Source of the DNA: Agromyces protaetiae
GTDB lineage: Bacteria; Actinomycetota; Actinomycetes; Actinomycetales; Microbacteriaceae
Reading direction: 5' to 3'
NCBI RefSeq assembly: GCF_030866785.1
Contig: NZ_CP133018.1
Span: 2,666,001-2,730,000, forward strand
DNA: 64,000 nucleotides
A model generated the notes under the pieces. The model was not told the origin of the DNA, did not search any database, and was given only the letters and a program-made list of their open reading frames with translations. Below, piece after piece: positions 10,122 through 19,215 of the stretch. The translations under genes were made by a program, and so were the position numbers. Numbering within the stretch: the first letter of the stretch is position 1; each line of letters starts with the position of its first letter.

Positions 10122-10939
10122 ACCGCGACCCGCGTCTTCGCGCCCACGGCGGAGAGCGCGGCGCGAACGCGGTCGCGGACCCGGTCGTTCGCGACGGCGA
10201 TGAGCTGGATGCGTTCGAGCGGCACGTCATCCTTGACGAGGAACTCGCCCGCGGCGAGCCCGTCGTCGTCGACCGCCATGCGGCGCAGCACCCGTTCGGC
10301 CTCGTACCAGCCGACCGCGAGCTCCGCTCCGGGAAGCGACGCGTCGGACGTCGCGGCGACGACCTGGCCTTCGAGGCCGGCGCGGGCACCCAGCGCCTGC
10401 CCGGCCGAGCTCACGAGCAGGACGAAGTCGGCCGCGGCGCGCGGCTCGCCGGCGGCCGGCGGTGCGAGCCGCGGGTCGGCCTCGCCGTCGCGGATCGCGA
10501 CCCAGAAATGCGCGTCGACGCTGAGGAAGAAGGGGACGTAGCCCGCCAGCGTCGTCTCCGCGTCCTCCACGGTCGCCGCGCGGCGATAGTCGCGAGCGGC
10601 CGGAGCCGCGATGTCGACGACCGGGGCGGCCGGCGGGTCTCCGGCGTCGGCCAGCACGGCGCCGGCGCCGAGGATGCGGGCCAGGTTGTCGAGGTGCGTG
10701 AGGTGGTAGACGCGCAGCTTCGCCGGGTCGACCGCAGGTGCGTCGCTCAGCCGGGAGCCGCGCGCCGGCGTCCGTGTGGCCCGTGCGCGTGCGGCGGGGC
10801 CGGTGGTGCTCGTCGTCCGCGATGCCGCGCGTGGCGTCGCACGTGCCTTCGCCGGAGCGACGGCCGGCGGCTCAGGCGCCTTCGGCGGGAAGCAGATGGC
10901 GCACAGACCATCATCGAAACCGTGGATGCACTCGCCCAA
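10088..10939 (-). CDS. DarT-like ADP-ribosyltransferase (DUF4433) with N-terminal Cys/His motif
   Basis: The 283-residue protein has the core motifs of DarT, which ADP-ribosylates thymidine in single-stranded DNA: VYHLTHLDNLARIL (77-90, the NAD-site H-x-T-x3-N), GYVPFFLS (133-140), and GEFLVKDDVPLERI (231-244) with Glu232 at the position of the catalytic glutamate. Residues 1-18 contain C4-x-H6-x6-C13-x2-C16, probably a small zinc-binding knuckle, followed by an Ala/Arg-rich linker to about residue 70. The start is TTG, supported by GAGAGAGG 6 bases upstream. No DarG macrodomain antitoxin lies next to it, so it may be a self-limited or non-toxic family member. Family match is good; activity is inference. 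Confidence 0.78.
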   Translation of the reverse strand: MGECIHGFDDGLCAICFPPKAPEPPAVAPAKARATPRAASRTTSTTGPAARARATRTPARGSRLSDAPAVDPAKLRVYHLTHLDNLARILGAGAVLADAGDPPAAPVVDIAAPAARDYRRAATVEDAETTLAGYVPFFLSVDAHFWVAIRDGEADPRLAPPAAGEPRAAADFVLLVSSAGQALGARAGLEGQVVAATSDASLPGAELAVGWYEAERVLRRMAVDDDGLAAGEFLVKDDVPLERIQLIAVANDRVRDRVRAALSAVGAKTRVAVYPPWFQASEA

Positions 10940-11030
10940 CGTGTACCTCTCTCGCGGCCCACGTCGGGTTCACGCGATCGCCGCCCGACCACTGTACGCG
11001 CTTCTGCGACCCCTCCGGCCCACGCTGGAG

Positions 11031-11630
11031 TCAGCGCGTGCCCCAGATCACCGTCTCGAGGTCGGGGTCCGGCGGATCGTTGCGCCGCACGGCGACCGCG
11101 TCGCGGTGCGACCGGTCGATGAGCTCGTCGAGCGCGGCCTGCACGGCCAGCGGCGCGGGCACATCATGCAGGACCAGCGGGCGCTCATGCGCCGTCGTGA
11201 TGCGCACGTCGCCTGCCCCGAACATGCGCTGACCCGGCGTGCGCCGCACGGAGACCTCATGCGCACGGTGGAGCTGCAACTCCTGCCGAGAGCGCGCGAA
11301 CACCCCTGAGCGCTGGATGATGCGTCGCGTCGTGAGCGTCCACCGGCGCGTGAGCCAGGCGAAGAACGGCAGCAGCGTGCCGAGCAGCACCACGAGGACC
11401 GCACCGGCCCCGACCGCGACGAGCTGCCAGACCTCCGTCAGGGTCAGCAGCGCGTAGACCGCGCCACCGGCCACGGCGATGAGCAGCAGGACCGGCAGGA
11501 TCAGCACGCGGGCGTGGCGCCGGAACCGTGCGACGACACGTTCGGGAGCCGCCGGCATGGCCGTCGGGACCGACAGACCGGGCGCAGACGCGCGCGGGTC
11601 GGATGCCTCGGGTTCGGGGCGGCGGCTCAT
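11031..11630 (-). CDS. PH-domain membrane protein (bPH2/YdbS-like)
   Basis: A 199-residue protein with a disordered N-terminus (to about 35), two hydrophobic helices (VLILPVLLLIAVAGGAVYAL and LVAVGAGAVLVVLLGTLLPFFAWL), then a bacterial PH-like domain: RWTLTTRRIIQRSGVFARSRQELQLHRAHEVSV, with the typical alternating basic strand pattern. Function is unknown; such proteins may link membranes to envelope processes. It starts 7 bases after the birA stop and is probably co-transcribed with it. In mycobacteria a PH-domain protein is also found beside birA. Confidence 0.82.
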   Translation of the reverse strand: MSRRPEPEASDPRASAPGLSVPTAMPAAPERVVARFRRHARVLILPVLLLIAVAGGAVYALLTLTEVWQLVAVGAGAVLVVLLGTLLPFFAWLTRRWTLTTRRIIQRSGVFARSRQELQLHRAHEVSVRRTPGQRMFGAGDVRITTAHERPLVLHDVPAPLAVQAALDELIDRSHRDAVAVRRNDPPDPDLETVIWGTR

Positions 11631-11637
11631 ACGCCCA

Positions 11638-12471
11638 TTAATAGCGCAGGTGGGTCACATCGCCCGCGGCGACAGCCTGGGGCTCACCGTTCTCGTGGTC
11701 TCGGACCACGAGCCGCCCGTCACGGTCGATCCGCTCGGCGGTGCCGAGCAACTCGGCTCCGCCGGGAAGCTCGATCCGCACGTCCTGCCCGAGGGTCCCG
11801 CAGAGCCCGGCGACCTGATCGGCCAGCCCGCTGCCGACCGCGTCCCCGTCATGCGCCGCGAATCGTTCGATCGCCCCGAGCAGACGTTCGAGGTAGTCCG
11901 CGAGCACCGCATCGGCATCGGGCTGCTGCCCGGTCGCGAGCAGGAGCGACGTGGAGGTGAGGGTCGGCAGGTCGTGCTCGTCGAGCGTCAGGTTGAGCCC
12001 GCTGCCGATGATCACGCCGCCGTCGGAGAGCAGCTCGGAGAGGATGCCGCAGACCTTGAACCCCGACACGAGCACGTCGTTCGGCCACTTCAGCACGACG
12101 TCGAGTCCACCGCTCCGGTCCTCGGGATCCGCCGCGGACGCCGCCCGTTCGACGACACCGCGCACCGTCTCGGTCATCGCCGCTCCGGCGAGCAGCGGCA
12201 ACCAGCCATACGATGCGGTCGGCAGGGTCCCGGCGAGGTCAGCGGGACGGATGAGCACCGAGATCGCGAGCGTCTTCCCCGAGGGCGCGAGCCAGGTCCG
12301 GCCGAGCCGGCCGCGGCCGGCGACCTGATCGTCGGTCACGATGACCGAGCCATGCGGCCAGCCCGAGGCATCCGGCCCGCCTGCTGCGACACGCAGCTCG
12401 TCGTTCGTCGATCCCGCCTGCTCGAGGAACTCGAGACGGGGGACCACAGCCCGGGAGCGCTCCCAGTCCAT
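11638..12471 (-). CDS. birA: biotin--[acetyl-CoA-carboxylase] ligase
   Basis: BirA attaches biotin to the lysine of biotin carboxyl carrier domains; the target here is probably the alpha subunit at 19950. The 277-residue protein has GSTNDELR (20-27), the biotin/ATP-binding loop GRGRLGRTW (52-60), and LKWPNDVLV with the catalytic lysine near 122. It lacks the N-terminal HTH of the E. coli protein, so it is a ligase only. ATG 12471 is fixed by a strong GGAGGTGAC just upstream. The leader contains a small hairpin, GTGCCG-GATT-CGGCAC at 12488-12503. It is divergent from the carboxylase beta gene. Confidence 0.93.
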   Translation of the reverse strand: MDWERSRAVVPRLEFLEQAGSTNDELRVAAGGPDASGWPHGSVIVTDDQVAGRGRLGRTWLAPSGKTLAISVLIRPADLAGTLPTASYGWLPLLAGAAMTETVRGVVERAASAADPEDRSGGLDVVLKWPNDVLVSGFKVCGILSELLSDGGVIIGSGLNLTLDEHDLPTLTSTSLLLATGQQPDADAVLADYLERLLGAIERFAAHDGDAVGSGLADQVAGLCGTLGQDVRIELPGGAELLGTAERIDRDGRLVVRDHENGEPQAVAAGDVTHLRY

Positions 12472-12576
12472 GTCACCTCCAGAGCATGTGCCGGATTCGG
12501 CACGTGTGGGATTCAGGCTAGTGTCCGCCCTCGATTTGTAGGAAACCCTCAACGAAGGGGCGAGCAGAGGCGCCGG

Positions 12577-12582
12577 TAGAGT
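12577..12582 (+). promoter_or_regulatory. -10 element (TAGAGT) for the carboxylase beta gene
   Basis: TAGAGT is followed after 7 bases by GTG 12590. The hexamer overlaps an upstream GTG at 12581, which argues that 12590 is the true start. Confidence 0.5.
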
Positions 12583-12589
12583 GAACCGC

Positions 12590-14191
<1,602 letters not shown>

Positions 14192-14193
14192 GC

Positions 14194-14421
14194 ATGATGA
14201 CCGAGCAGACGAACGAACCCGATCTGAGGTTCCTCACCGACGTCTCCGCCGAGGAGGCCGCGGCCGTGACCGCCGTCCTCGTGGCGGTCCTCGCCGATCG
14301 CGGCGCCGCGCCCGAGGCCCCGGCCAGGCCGCGCGACACCGGTCGCTGGGTGCGCGCGGCAGGCGCCACGCGCACGCCGTTCCAGCCCGGCCCCGGTCGG
14401 TGGAGTTCATGGGGACGGTGA
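14194..14421 (+). CDS. acyl-CoA carboxylase epsilon subunit
   Basis: A 75-residue protein directly downstream of the carboxyltransferase. LRFLTDVSAEEAAAVTAVLVAVLA (10-33) resembles the N-terminal helix of AccE-type epsilon subunits, and the end has the conserved tryptophan pattern GRW...GPGRWSSWGR. Epsilon subunits bridge alpha and beta in actinobacterial complexes and raise activity. The start may be ATG 14194 or 14197. The stop codon lies inside the first hairpin of a structured non-coding stretch. The gene is short and would be missed by size alone; its position and ends make the call good. Confidence 0.85.
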   Translation: MMTEQTNEPDLRFLTDVSAEEAAAVTAVLVAVLADRGAAPEAPARPRDTGRWVRAAGATRTPFQPGPGRWSSWGR

Positions 14422-14439
14422 TGTCCTCATCCTGTCCCC
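14411..14439 (+). other. hairpin across the epsilon-subunit stop codon
   Basis: GGGGAC at 14411-14416 pairs with GTCCCC at 14434-14439, and GATG with CATC inside it around a TCCT loop. The stop codon at 14419-14421 is within the stem. It has no T-run, so it is more likely an mRNA-end stabiliser or the first stem of the RNA that follows than a full terminator. Confidence 0.5.
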
Positions 14440-14448
14440 CCAAATGAC

Positions 14449-14625
14449 GACTATCTGCGTCGGACCAGGTGCCCCAAGATAAAGATGCAGGCTCTTCGGA
14501 GCCGACCGCGAACGCCGGACGGGTAACCGGCCTCGCGAAGAATATGGGGCGAGTCAGGGCGATATTCGGGTTGTCGCCGTGACTCGGGCTTGAAGGGGGC
14601 CGGTCATCGACCGGCCCCCTTTCTC
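14449..14625 (+). ncRNA. candidate structured RNA ending in an intrinsic terminator
   Basis: This gene-free stretch holds consecutive strong stems. GGCTC-TTCG-GAGCC (14490-14503) has a UUCG tetraloop. Next, CGCGA/TCGCG (14507-14511 with 14533-14537) encloses GCCGG/CCGGC. Then CGAGTCA/TGACTCG (14550-14556 with 14580-14586) encloses GGCGA/TCGCC. It ends in a terminator. Four stems in 180 bases plus a terminator suggest a small RNA or a processed 3' UTR of the carboxylase operon. I do not recognise it as SRP RNA, 6S, tmRNA, RNase P or a known riboswitch. No clear promoter is visible in front. Confidence 0.5.
14595..14625 (+). terminator. Rho-independent terminator
   Basis: An 11-bp stem, GGGGGCCGGTC at 14595-14605 with GACCGGCCCCC at 14609-14619, is followed by TTTCTCTGTGTT. 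It ends the carboxylase transcript and/or the candidate RNA. Confidence 0.85.
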
Positions 14626-14661
14626 TGTGTTGATTGTCGCGGCTTGGTGGTGGGTCACCTT

Positions 14662-14826
14662 CCTGCCGCGGGCGGCACGATGCACGCGGGACGCGCGGCT
14701 CGGGCACTCGTCCCGCCGCGGGCGGCACGATGCACGCGGGACGCGCGGCTCGGGCACTCGTCCCGCCGCGGGCGGCACGATGCACGCGGGACGTGCGGCT
14801 CGGGCGCTCTCCCTGCCGCGGGCGGC
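14662..14826. repeat. 50-bp tandem repeat, three full copies and a partial fourth
   Basis: Units start at 14662, 14712 and 14762, with a 15-base remnant from 14812. Each contains GCCGCGGGCGGCACGATGCA and a following GGGACGCGCGGCTCGGGC stretch; copies differ at only a few bases, mostly in the third. Because 50 is not a multiple of 3, the repeat cannot encode a constant peptide. The interval from the terminator to 14870 holds no credible gene; it is the spacer before the convergent sensor gene. Confidence 0.9.
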
Positions 14827-14870
14827 TGGCCGGCAACGCACTGCACCAGCGGAAACATCGGCGCGAAGGG

Positions 14871-15884
14871 TCAGGCCTCCCGCGGGATCTCCAGCCAGAG
14901 TTCGACCTCGGCGTCCTCGGCATCGCCGGCGACCGTCACCGGGCCGTCCGGAACCAGGAGACCGACCACGGTGACCGCGATCGCCGATCCGTCGGCGGCG
15001 GTACGGGCGATGATCCGGTCGGCGTTCGATCCCGAGATGGCCTCGGCGAGCCGGGACAGCACACGGTCGCGGGCCGGCTCCTCGAGGTCGTCGATGCCGC
15101 CCTCGTCGAGCAAGGTCACGATCGCGCCGCGTTCGCGCGCACGCTGCACCTCCAGCCGGACGACGTCGGTGAGCAGCATCCGGCCGCGGATCTCATCACG
15201 GATGGCGGCCTCCAGCATGCGACACTCGAGCCGCTGATCGTCGGTGAGCACCCCGTTCCGGTCGGCGATGCGCCGGAGCATCGGCGCCGCGATGCGATTG
15301 GTGTGCGCGAGACGCATCCGCCCCTCGAACACGTGCGCATCCTGCGCAGCCTGCCACGCGGCAGCCTCCCGCTCGGCCAGCGCGTAGCGCCTGGCGTCGC
15401 GCGCCGCATTCGCGAGCGCCGCCGTCAGCATGTGCGCGATCGCGATCCACACGATGCTGCCGACCACGCCGAGGGCCCCGAGTGCGGGAAACCCGGCCCA
15501 GATGACGGTCTGGACCGCGAGCGCCGCGACGCCGATCCACGCGATCGCGAGCTGCCGGCGAGCGGCAGCGATGGTCATGAGTGTGCCGACGGCCGCGACG
15601 TACCAGGTCGCGTACCCGTTGTCGGCCCCGGCATCGAGCTGGCTGGTCACGAGCAGCGGGATCGCGATGCTCACCCCGAGGTCGAACGCAGCCAGCCAGT
15701 CGGGCATGCGCATGCGTTCGACCGGCCAGAGGCTCAGCACCGTCGCGACCGCGTAGAGCACCAGGGCGACGATCGCCGGGCGCGGGTCTTCCGGGATCTC
15801 GAGCGATGAGACGCCGAGCACGACGTGATACGCCGAGAATGCGACGGCCAGCACGAGCATGAGCCATCGGGGGACGGTGATCAT
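14871..15884 (-). CDS. membrane protein resembling a degenerate sensor kinase
   Basis: This 337-residue protein has about six hydrophobic segments in residues 5-175, then a helical stretch with LAEREAAAWQAAQ and RMRLAHTNRIAAPMLRRIADRNGVLTDDQ, and a C-terminal domain ending in VELWLEIPREA. The layout is that of a sensor kinase, but I see no phospho-acceptor HD motif and no DxGxG/GxG ATP-binding motifs, so it probably does not hydrolyse ATP in the usual way. Its ATG overlaps the stop of the histidine kinase gene by 4 bases, making a three-gene operon with the response regulator. A partner or modulator of that kinase is a reasonable inference. Confidence 0.68.
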   Translation of the reverse strand: MITVPRWLMLVLAVAFSAYHVVLGVSSLEIPEDPRPAIVALVLYAVATVLSLWPVERMRMPDWLAAFDLGVSIAIPLLVTSQLDAGADNGYATWYVAAVGTLMTIAAARRQLAIAWIGVAALAVQTVIWAGFPALGALGVVGSIVWIAIAHMLTAALANAARDARRYALAEREAAAWQAAQDAHVFEGRMRLAHTNRIAAPMLRRIADRNGVLTDDQRLECRMLEAAIRDEIRGRMLLTDVVRLEVQRARERGAIVTLLDEGGIDDLEEPARDRVLSRLAEAISGSNADRIIARTAADGSAIAVTVVGLLVPDGPVTVAGDAEDAEVELWLEIPREA

Positions 15885-17149
15885 GCCTCGCCTCCCGACT
15901 CCAGATCGTCGGCGAGGTCGGCGCGAGCGCCGGCCCCCGGACCCGACACCGGACCCGGCCAGACCACGACGACGCGGGTGCCCGCACCCGGCCGGGATTC
16001 GATGTGCGCCGTGCCGCCGGCGTTCGTCATACGCTCCTCGATCGAGACGCGAAGGCCGAGCCGTTCCCGTGGCACGGTCGCGGGGTCGAACCCGGCACCG
16101 TCGTCGACGACGTCGATGCGGCACGACGCGCTCGAGAGGCCGGTCACGCGCACCTCCCGCAGCACCGTACGGCCCTCCACCTCGCCGTGTTGTGCACTGT
16201 TGACCATGGCCTGCGCGGCCGCCGTGAACAGCGCTTCGACCGCTTCGACGGGCAGCTCGACCCCATCGACGTCGGCCTCGTGCACGCGGAACGGGGCCAC
16301 GAGCGTCGTCGTCGCGGCCTGCAGGCGCCTGACGAGTGCGGTCAACGGAACGCGGTCAGGCGATCTCGGCCCTGGGGTGCCGGCCTCGTCGAGCCGCTTG
16401 ACCGCTTCCCTTGCCATGCGCGCAGCGAGCGACTGCTCCTGTTCCGTCTCCGCGGCGGCCGCCGAGAGCAGGGTGGTGAGCACGGAGTCGTGCACGAGCG
16501 CGTCGATGCGCACGCGCTCGATCTCGGTCGCGTGCTGCCGGGCCGCCACGTCGTAGCGCTGCAGCGCCGCTTCCTGCGCGACGTCGACGGATTCCGCGGC
16601 CTGCCTGAGCATCGTGATGATGACGAGCACGACCACGCCGAGGATCAGGGCGTACACGGCGTTCAGGCCTGCGAGCGCCGGCCCGACCTCGCCGCCGGCG
16701 GGCGTCAGCCGCACCACGCCGTACAGCAACGGCACCGCGATCGTGTACGCGATCGCCCCGCCGACCGGGAACGCGACGACCGCCGCCGCCGTGGCCACCG
16801 TGCAGATGAAGTACAACCAGGGTTGCGCGCCGCCCAGCGCGGCGGGGTCGTCGACGAGCGCGGGCCACGCCGCGAGGGCGATGACGTACAGCACGGCGTA
16901 CGCCGCGGCGACGCCTCGAACGCCGATCCTGACGAGGCTCGCGAGTGCGACGATCACGGCGGCGCCGTACAGCACGGCCATGAGCGCGATGCCCGAGCCG
17001 TCGGTGAGCGCCGCGGACTGTTCGAGCGCGGCGGGCACGGTCTGTGCCGAGAACACCAGGCCGGCGATGCCGAGCGCACGCGCCGAGACCGTCTCGACCT
17101 GCGCGCGGCTCACCGCCCGGCGACGCGTCGTCGGACGCGCCACCGGCAT
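15881..17149 (-). CDS. two-component sensor histidine kinase (NarL-partner type)
   Basis: The 422-residue protein has about six transmembrane helices in residues 20-200, then a dimerisation region RVRIDALVHDSVLTTLL whose H-D-S resembles HisKA_3 kinases, and a HATPase domain with AQAMVNSAQHG (N box), VVDDGAGFDP (G1) and RLGLRVSIEERMTNAGG (G2). It should autophosphorylate and signal to the adjacent LuxR-type regulator; the signal is unknown. The ATG at 17149 lies 1 base after the regulator's stop; ATG 17164 is an alternative overlapping it. A longer upstream open frame is antisense shadow of the regulator gene. Confidence 0.82.
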   Translation of the reverse strand: MPVARPTTRRRAVSRAQVETVSARALGIAGLVFSAQTVPAALEQSAALTDGSGIALMAVLYGAAVIVALASLVRIGVRGVAAAYAVLYVIALAAWPALVDDPAALGGAQPWLYFICTVATAAAVVAFPVGGAIAYTIAVPLLYGVVRLTPAGGEVGPALAGLNAVYALILGVVVLVIITMLRQAAESVDVAQEAALQRYDVAARQHATEIERVRIDALVHDSVLTTLLSAAAAETEQEQSLAARMAREAVKRLDEAGTPGPRSPDRVPLTALVRRLQAATTTLVAPFRVHEADVDGVELPVEAVEALFTAAAQAMVNSAQHGEVEGRTVLREVRVTGLSSASCRIDVVDDGAGFDPATVPRERLGLRVSIEERMTNAGGTAHIESRPGAGTRVVVVWPGPVSGPGAGARADLADDLESGGEA

Positions 17150-17150
17150 C

Positions 17151-17846
17151 TCAGGTGCGGACATCTCCGGCATCGCCGTCGAGACCGGGGAGGATGCCGT
17201 CCTCGACCGCACGACGGAGGAGATCGACCTTCGTCGGCGCGGGCCGGCCGACCTCGACGTACTTCGCACGGATGCGGTCGAGGTACTCGCGAGCGGTCGA
17301 GTGCGCGATGCCGAGCTGCAGCGCGACGAGCTTGAGCGGCAGACCGGACGCGTACAGGTGCAGCACATCGCGTTCACGTCGCCCGAGTTGCGCCTTGGCG
17401 AACTCGCGGTCCGCCTCGATCGCGCTCGCCCACTCGACATTGTTGAGCGGTTCGCCGCGCGCCACGGTCGCGATCGCGGCGATCACGGCGGACATGGGCG
17501 ACGCCTTCGGGATCACACCGGCCGCGCCGGCCGCCAGCGCCTCACGAACGGCGGCGACTCGGTCGGCGATGCTGTGCACGAGTACGGCGCTGCCCGTGGC
17601 GAGCACGGCGCGCACATTGTCGGTCACGGCGGTGCCGTCGCCGAGGGAGAGGTCGAGCACCACGACGTCGCATGATCCACCGTCGAGCGCGTCGATCAGC
17701 TCGGCGACGCCGGCGGCATCGGCGACGACGTCGTACCCGGCATCACGGCAGGCGGCGCGTAGCCCGAGCCGGACCGCCTCGTGGTCGTCAACGATCGCGA
17801 CGGTCGCACCCTTCGATGCGTCGGCGGCTGCGGTGTCCCCGGCCAA
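17151..17846 (-). CDS. NarL/LuxR-type response regulator
   Basis: The 231-residue protein has a receiver domain with VAIVDDHEAVRLGL (acidic pair D20, D21), the phospho-acceptor Asp in VVVLDLSLGDGT, and the conserved lysine in GVIPKASP, followed by a GerE/LuxR helix-turn-helix (LGRRERDVLHLYASGLPLKLVALQLGIAHSTAREYLDRI). TTG at 17846 is selected because GGAGGGGG lies 5 bases upstream; another TTG at 17861 lies at the predicted transcription start, 7 bases after TATCGT (17869-17874). It controls genes in answer to the downstream kinase; the targets are not visible here. Confidence 0.88.
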   Translation of the reverse strand: MAGDTAAADASKGATVAIVDDHEAVRLGLRAACRDAGYDVVADAAGVAELIDALDGGSCDVVVLDLSLGDGTAVTDNVRAVLATGSAVLVHSIADRVAAVREALAAGAAGVIPKASPMSAVIAAIATVARGEPLNNVEWASAIEADREFAKAQLGRRERDVLHLYASGLPLKLVALQLGIAHSTAREYLDRIRAKYVEVGRPAPTKVDLLRRAVEDGILPGLDGDAGDVRT

Positions 17847-17864
17847 GTGTTCCCCCTCCAACGT

Positions 17865-19169
17865 TCACACGATAGCGGTTAGGCGGGCCACGGCCTCGAC
17901 ATGGTGCGTGTTGGGAAACAGATCGTAGGCCCGGATCGCCTCCAACTCGTAGCCGTGCTCGCGGAAGATTCCGATGTCACGCGCGAGTGCGACAGGGTCG
18001 CACGCGACATAGACCAGCTGCGCGGGCCGCAGCGCCGCGAGGCGTTCGACCACCGCCCTGCCGGCGCCGGACCGCGGCGGGTCGAGCACGACGGTCGCCG
18101 CCGCGAGGCGGTCGCGCATCGCGCGATCGGCGGAGGTCTCGAGGTCGGCGAGCCAGCGGTCCACCCGGCCGGTCTCGGCGCGGGCGCCGATCCAGTCGGC
18201 GAGGTTTGCGGCCGCGTGGTCCGTGGCCCGCGGGTCCGCCTCGACGCTCGTGATCCTGACGGTCTCGCCGAACCGGTCGCCGACGGCGGCGGCGAGTAGG
18301 CCGACGCCGCCGTAGAGGTCGAGGTTCGCGGCACCGGGGTCGAACCGGGCGCCGTCGACGAGCTCTCGGACCGCGCGGCTGAGCGTCGCGGCGGCGCCCC
18401 GGTGCACCTGCCAGAAGCCCCCGCGGTCGAGCGCGAACTCGCGTCCGTCGACGACCTCGTGCACGACGGGCCCCGCGCCCTGCTGATCGACGACGGCGAT
18501 GGCCTCCCCCGCACTCGGGGCGATCAGGTCGATCGAGCCCGCTCCGGGCAGGTTCGAAGCGAGTGGGGCCAGCTCGCGGAGTGCTTCGACGGCGAGCGGC
18601 AGGTCGCTGACGGGGACGACGCGATGGCTGCGGGCCGCGTACGGGCCGACCCGCCCATCGTCGTCGACATGCAGGCGGACGCGCGTACGCCAGCCCGTTC
18701 CCGCCTCGGGGTCGGCGCCCGGCGCGAGTTCGGCGGCCACCTCCTCCACCTCGACCTCGCGTTCGAGTCGCGCGAAGCGCTGCATTGCCTCGGTCAACAC
18801 CTCGCCCTTGAGCGCGCGCTGGCGAGACATCCGGATGTGGCCGAACTCTGCGCCGCCGGCGCGGCGCTCCGGGGCGCGGTCGACGGATGCCTCGGCCCAC
18901 ACGTGTTCGCGCCGGTCTGCCGAGGCGTCGAGCACCTCGACGGTGTCGGCACGCCAGAACCGGTCCTTGCCCGCATCGGTGACGCGCGCTCGCACCCGTT
19001 CGCCCGGGATCGCATCCGCGACGAAGACCACCCGGCCGTCATGCCGCGCCACCGCGACGCCGCCGTGGGCGATGCGGTCGACCTGCAGCTCGAGCACCGG
19101 TCCGTCGAGGGCTGGTGCGGGCGCGGGACGTCGGGCGGCGGATCGTCGTGCGCGTGGGGTGCGGGGCAT
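17865..19169 (-). CDS. TrmA/RlmC/RlmD-family RNA 5-methyluridine methyltransferase
   Basis: A 434-residue SAM-dependent enzyme that methylates C5 of a uridine in rRNA or tRNA. Residues 20-85 form a TRAM-like RNA-binding domain (LELQVDRIAHGGVAVARHDGRVVFV). The C-terminal methyltransferase has DLYGGVGLLAAAVG (SAM loop), VVLDPPRSGAGRAVVE and the catalytic cysteine in LVYVACDPVALARD, then NTHHVEAVARL at the end. Iron-sulfur cysteines found in RlmD are not visible, so this is the cluster-free type. Which uridine it modifies cannot be told. It is convergent with nothing and lies just upstream of the response regulator on the same strand. Confidence 0.87.
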   Translation of the reverse strand: MPRTPRARRSAARRPAPAPALDGPVLELQVDRIAHGGVAVARHDGRVVFVADAIPGERVRARVTDAGKDRFWRADTVEVLDASADRREHVWAEASVDRAPERRAGGAEFGHIRMSRQRALKGEVLTEAMQRFARLEREVEVEEVAAELAPGADPEAGTGWRTRVRLHVDDDGRVGPYAARSHRVVPVSDLPLAVEALRELAPLASNLPGAGSIDLIAPSAGEAIAVVDQQGAGPVVHEVVDGREFALDRGGFWQVHRGAAATLSRAVRELVDGARFDPGAANLDLYGGVGLLAAAVGDRFGETVRITSVEADPRATDHAAANLADWIGARAETGRVDRWLADLETSADRAMRDRLAAATVVLDPPRSGAGRAVVERLAALRPAQLVYVACDPVALARDIGIFREHGYELEAIRAYDLFPNTHHVEAVARLTAIV

Positions 19170-19215
19170 CCTTCGATGCTTTCATAGTCCGGCCGGGGCG
19201 CGGCAGGATGGGCTC

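Noticed and set aside
8318..11122. A 934-codon open frame on the + strand
   Set aside because: It is antisense to purK and the DarT-like gene and crosses the GtrA gene in another frame. The product is Arg/Asp/Gly-rich low-complexity sequence, as expected from high-GC antisense, with no family motif.
14449..14625. SRP RNA, tmRNA or RNase P RNA
   Set aside because: Their diagnostic conserved cores were not found; only the stems and terminator support an RNA here.
14662..14826. The 50-bp repeats as a CRISPR array
   Set aside because: Units are contiguous with no unique spacers, and there are no cas genes.
14554..14841. A repeat-bearing small protein on the - strand over the 50-bp repeats
   Set aside because: The repeat length is not a multiple of 3, so the peptide changes frame each unit; there is no ribosome binding site or homology.
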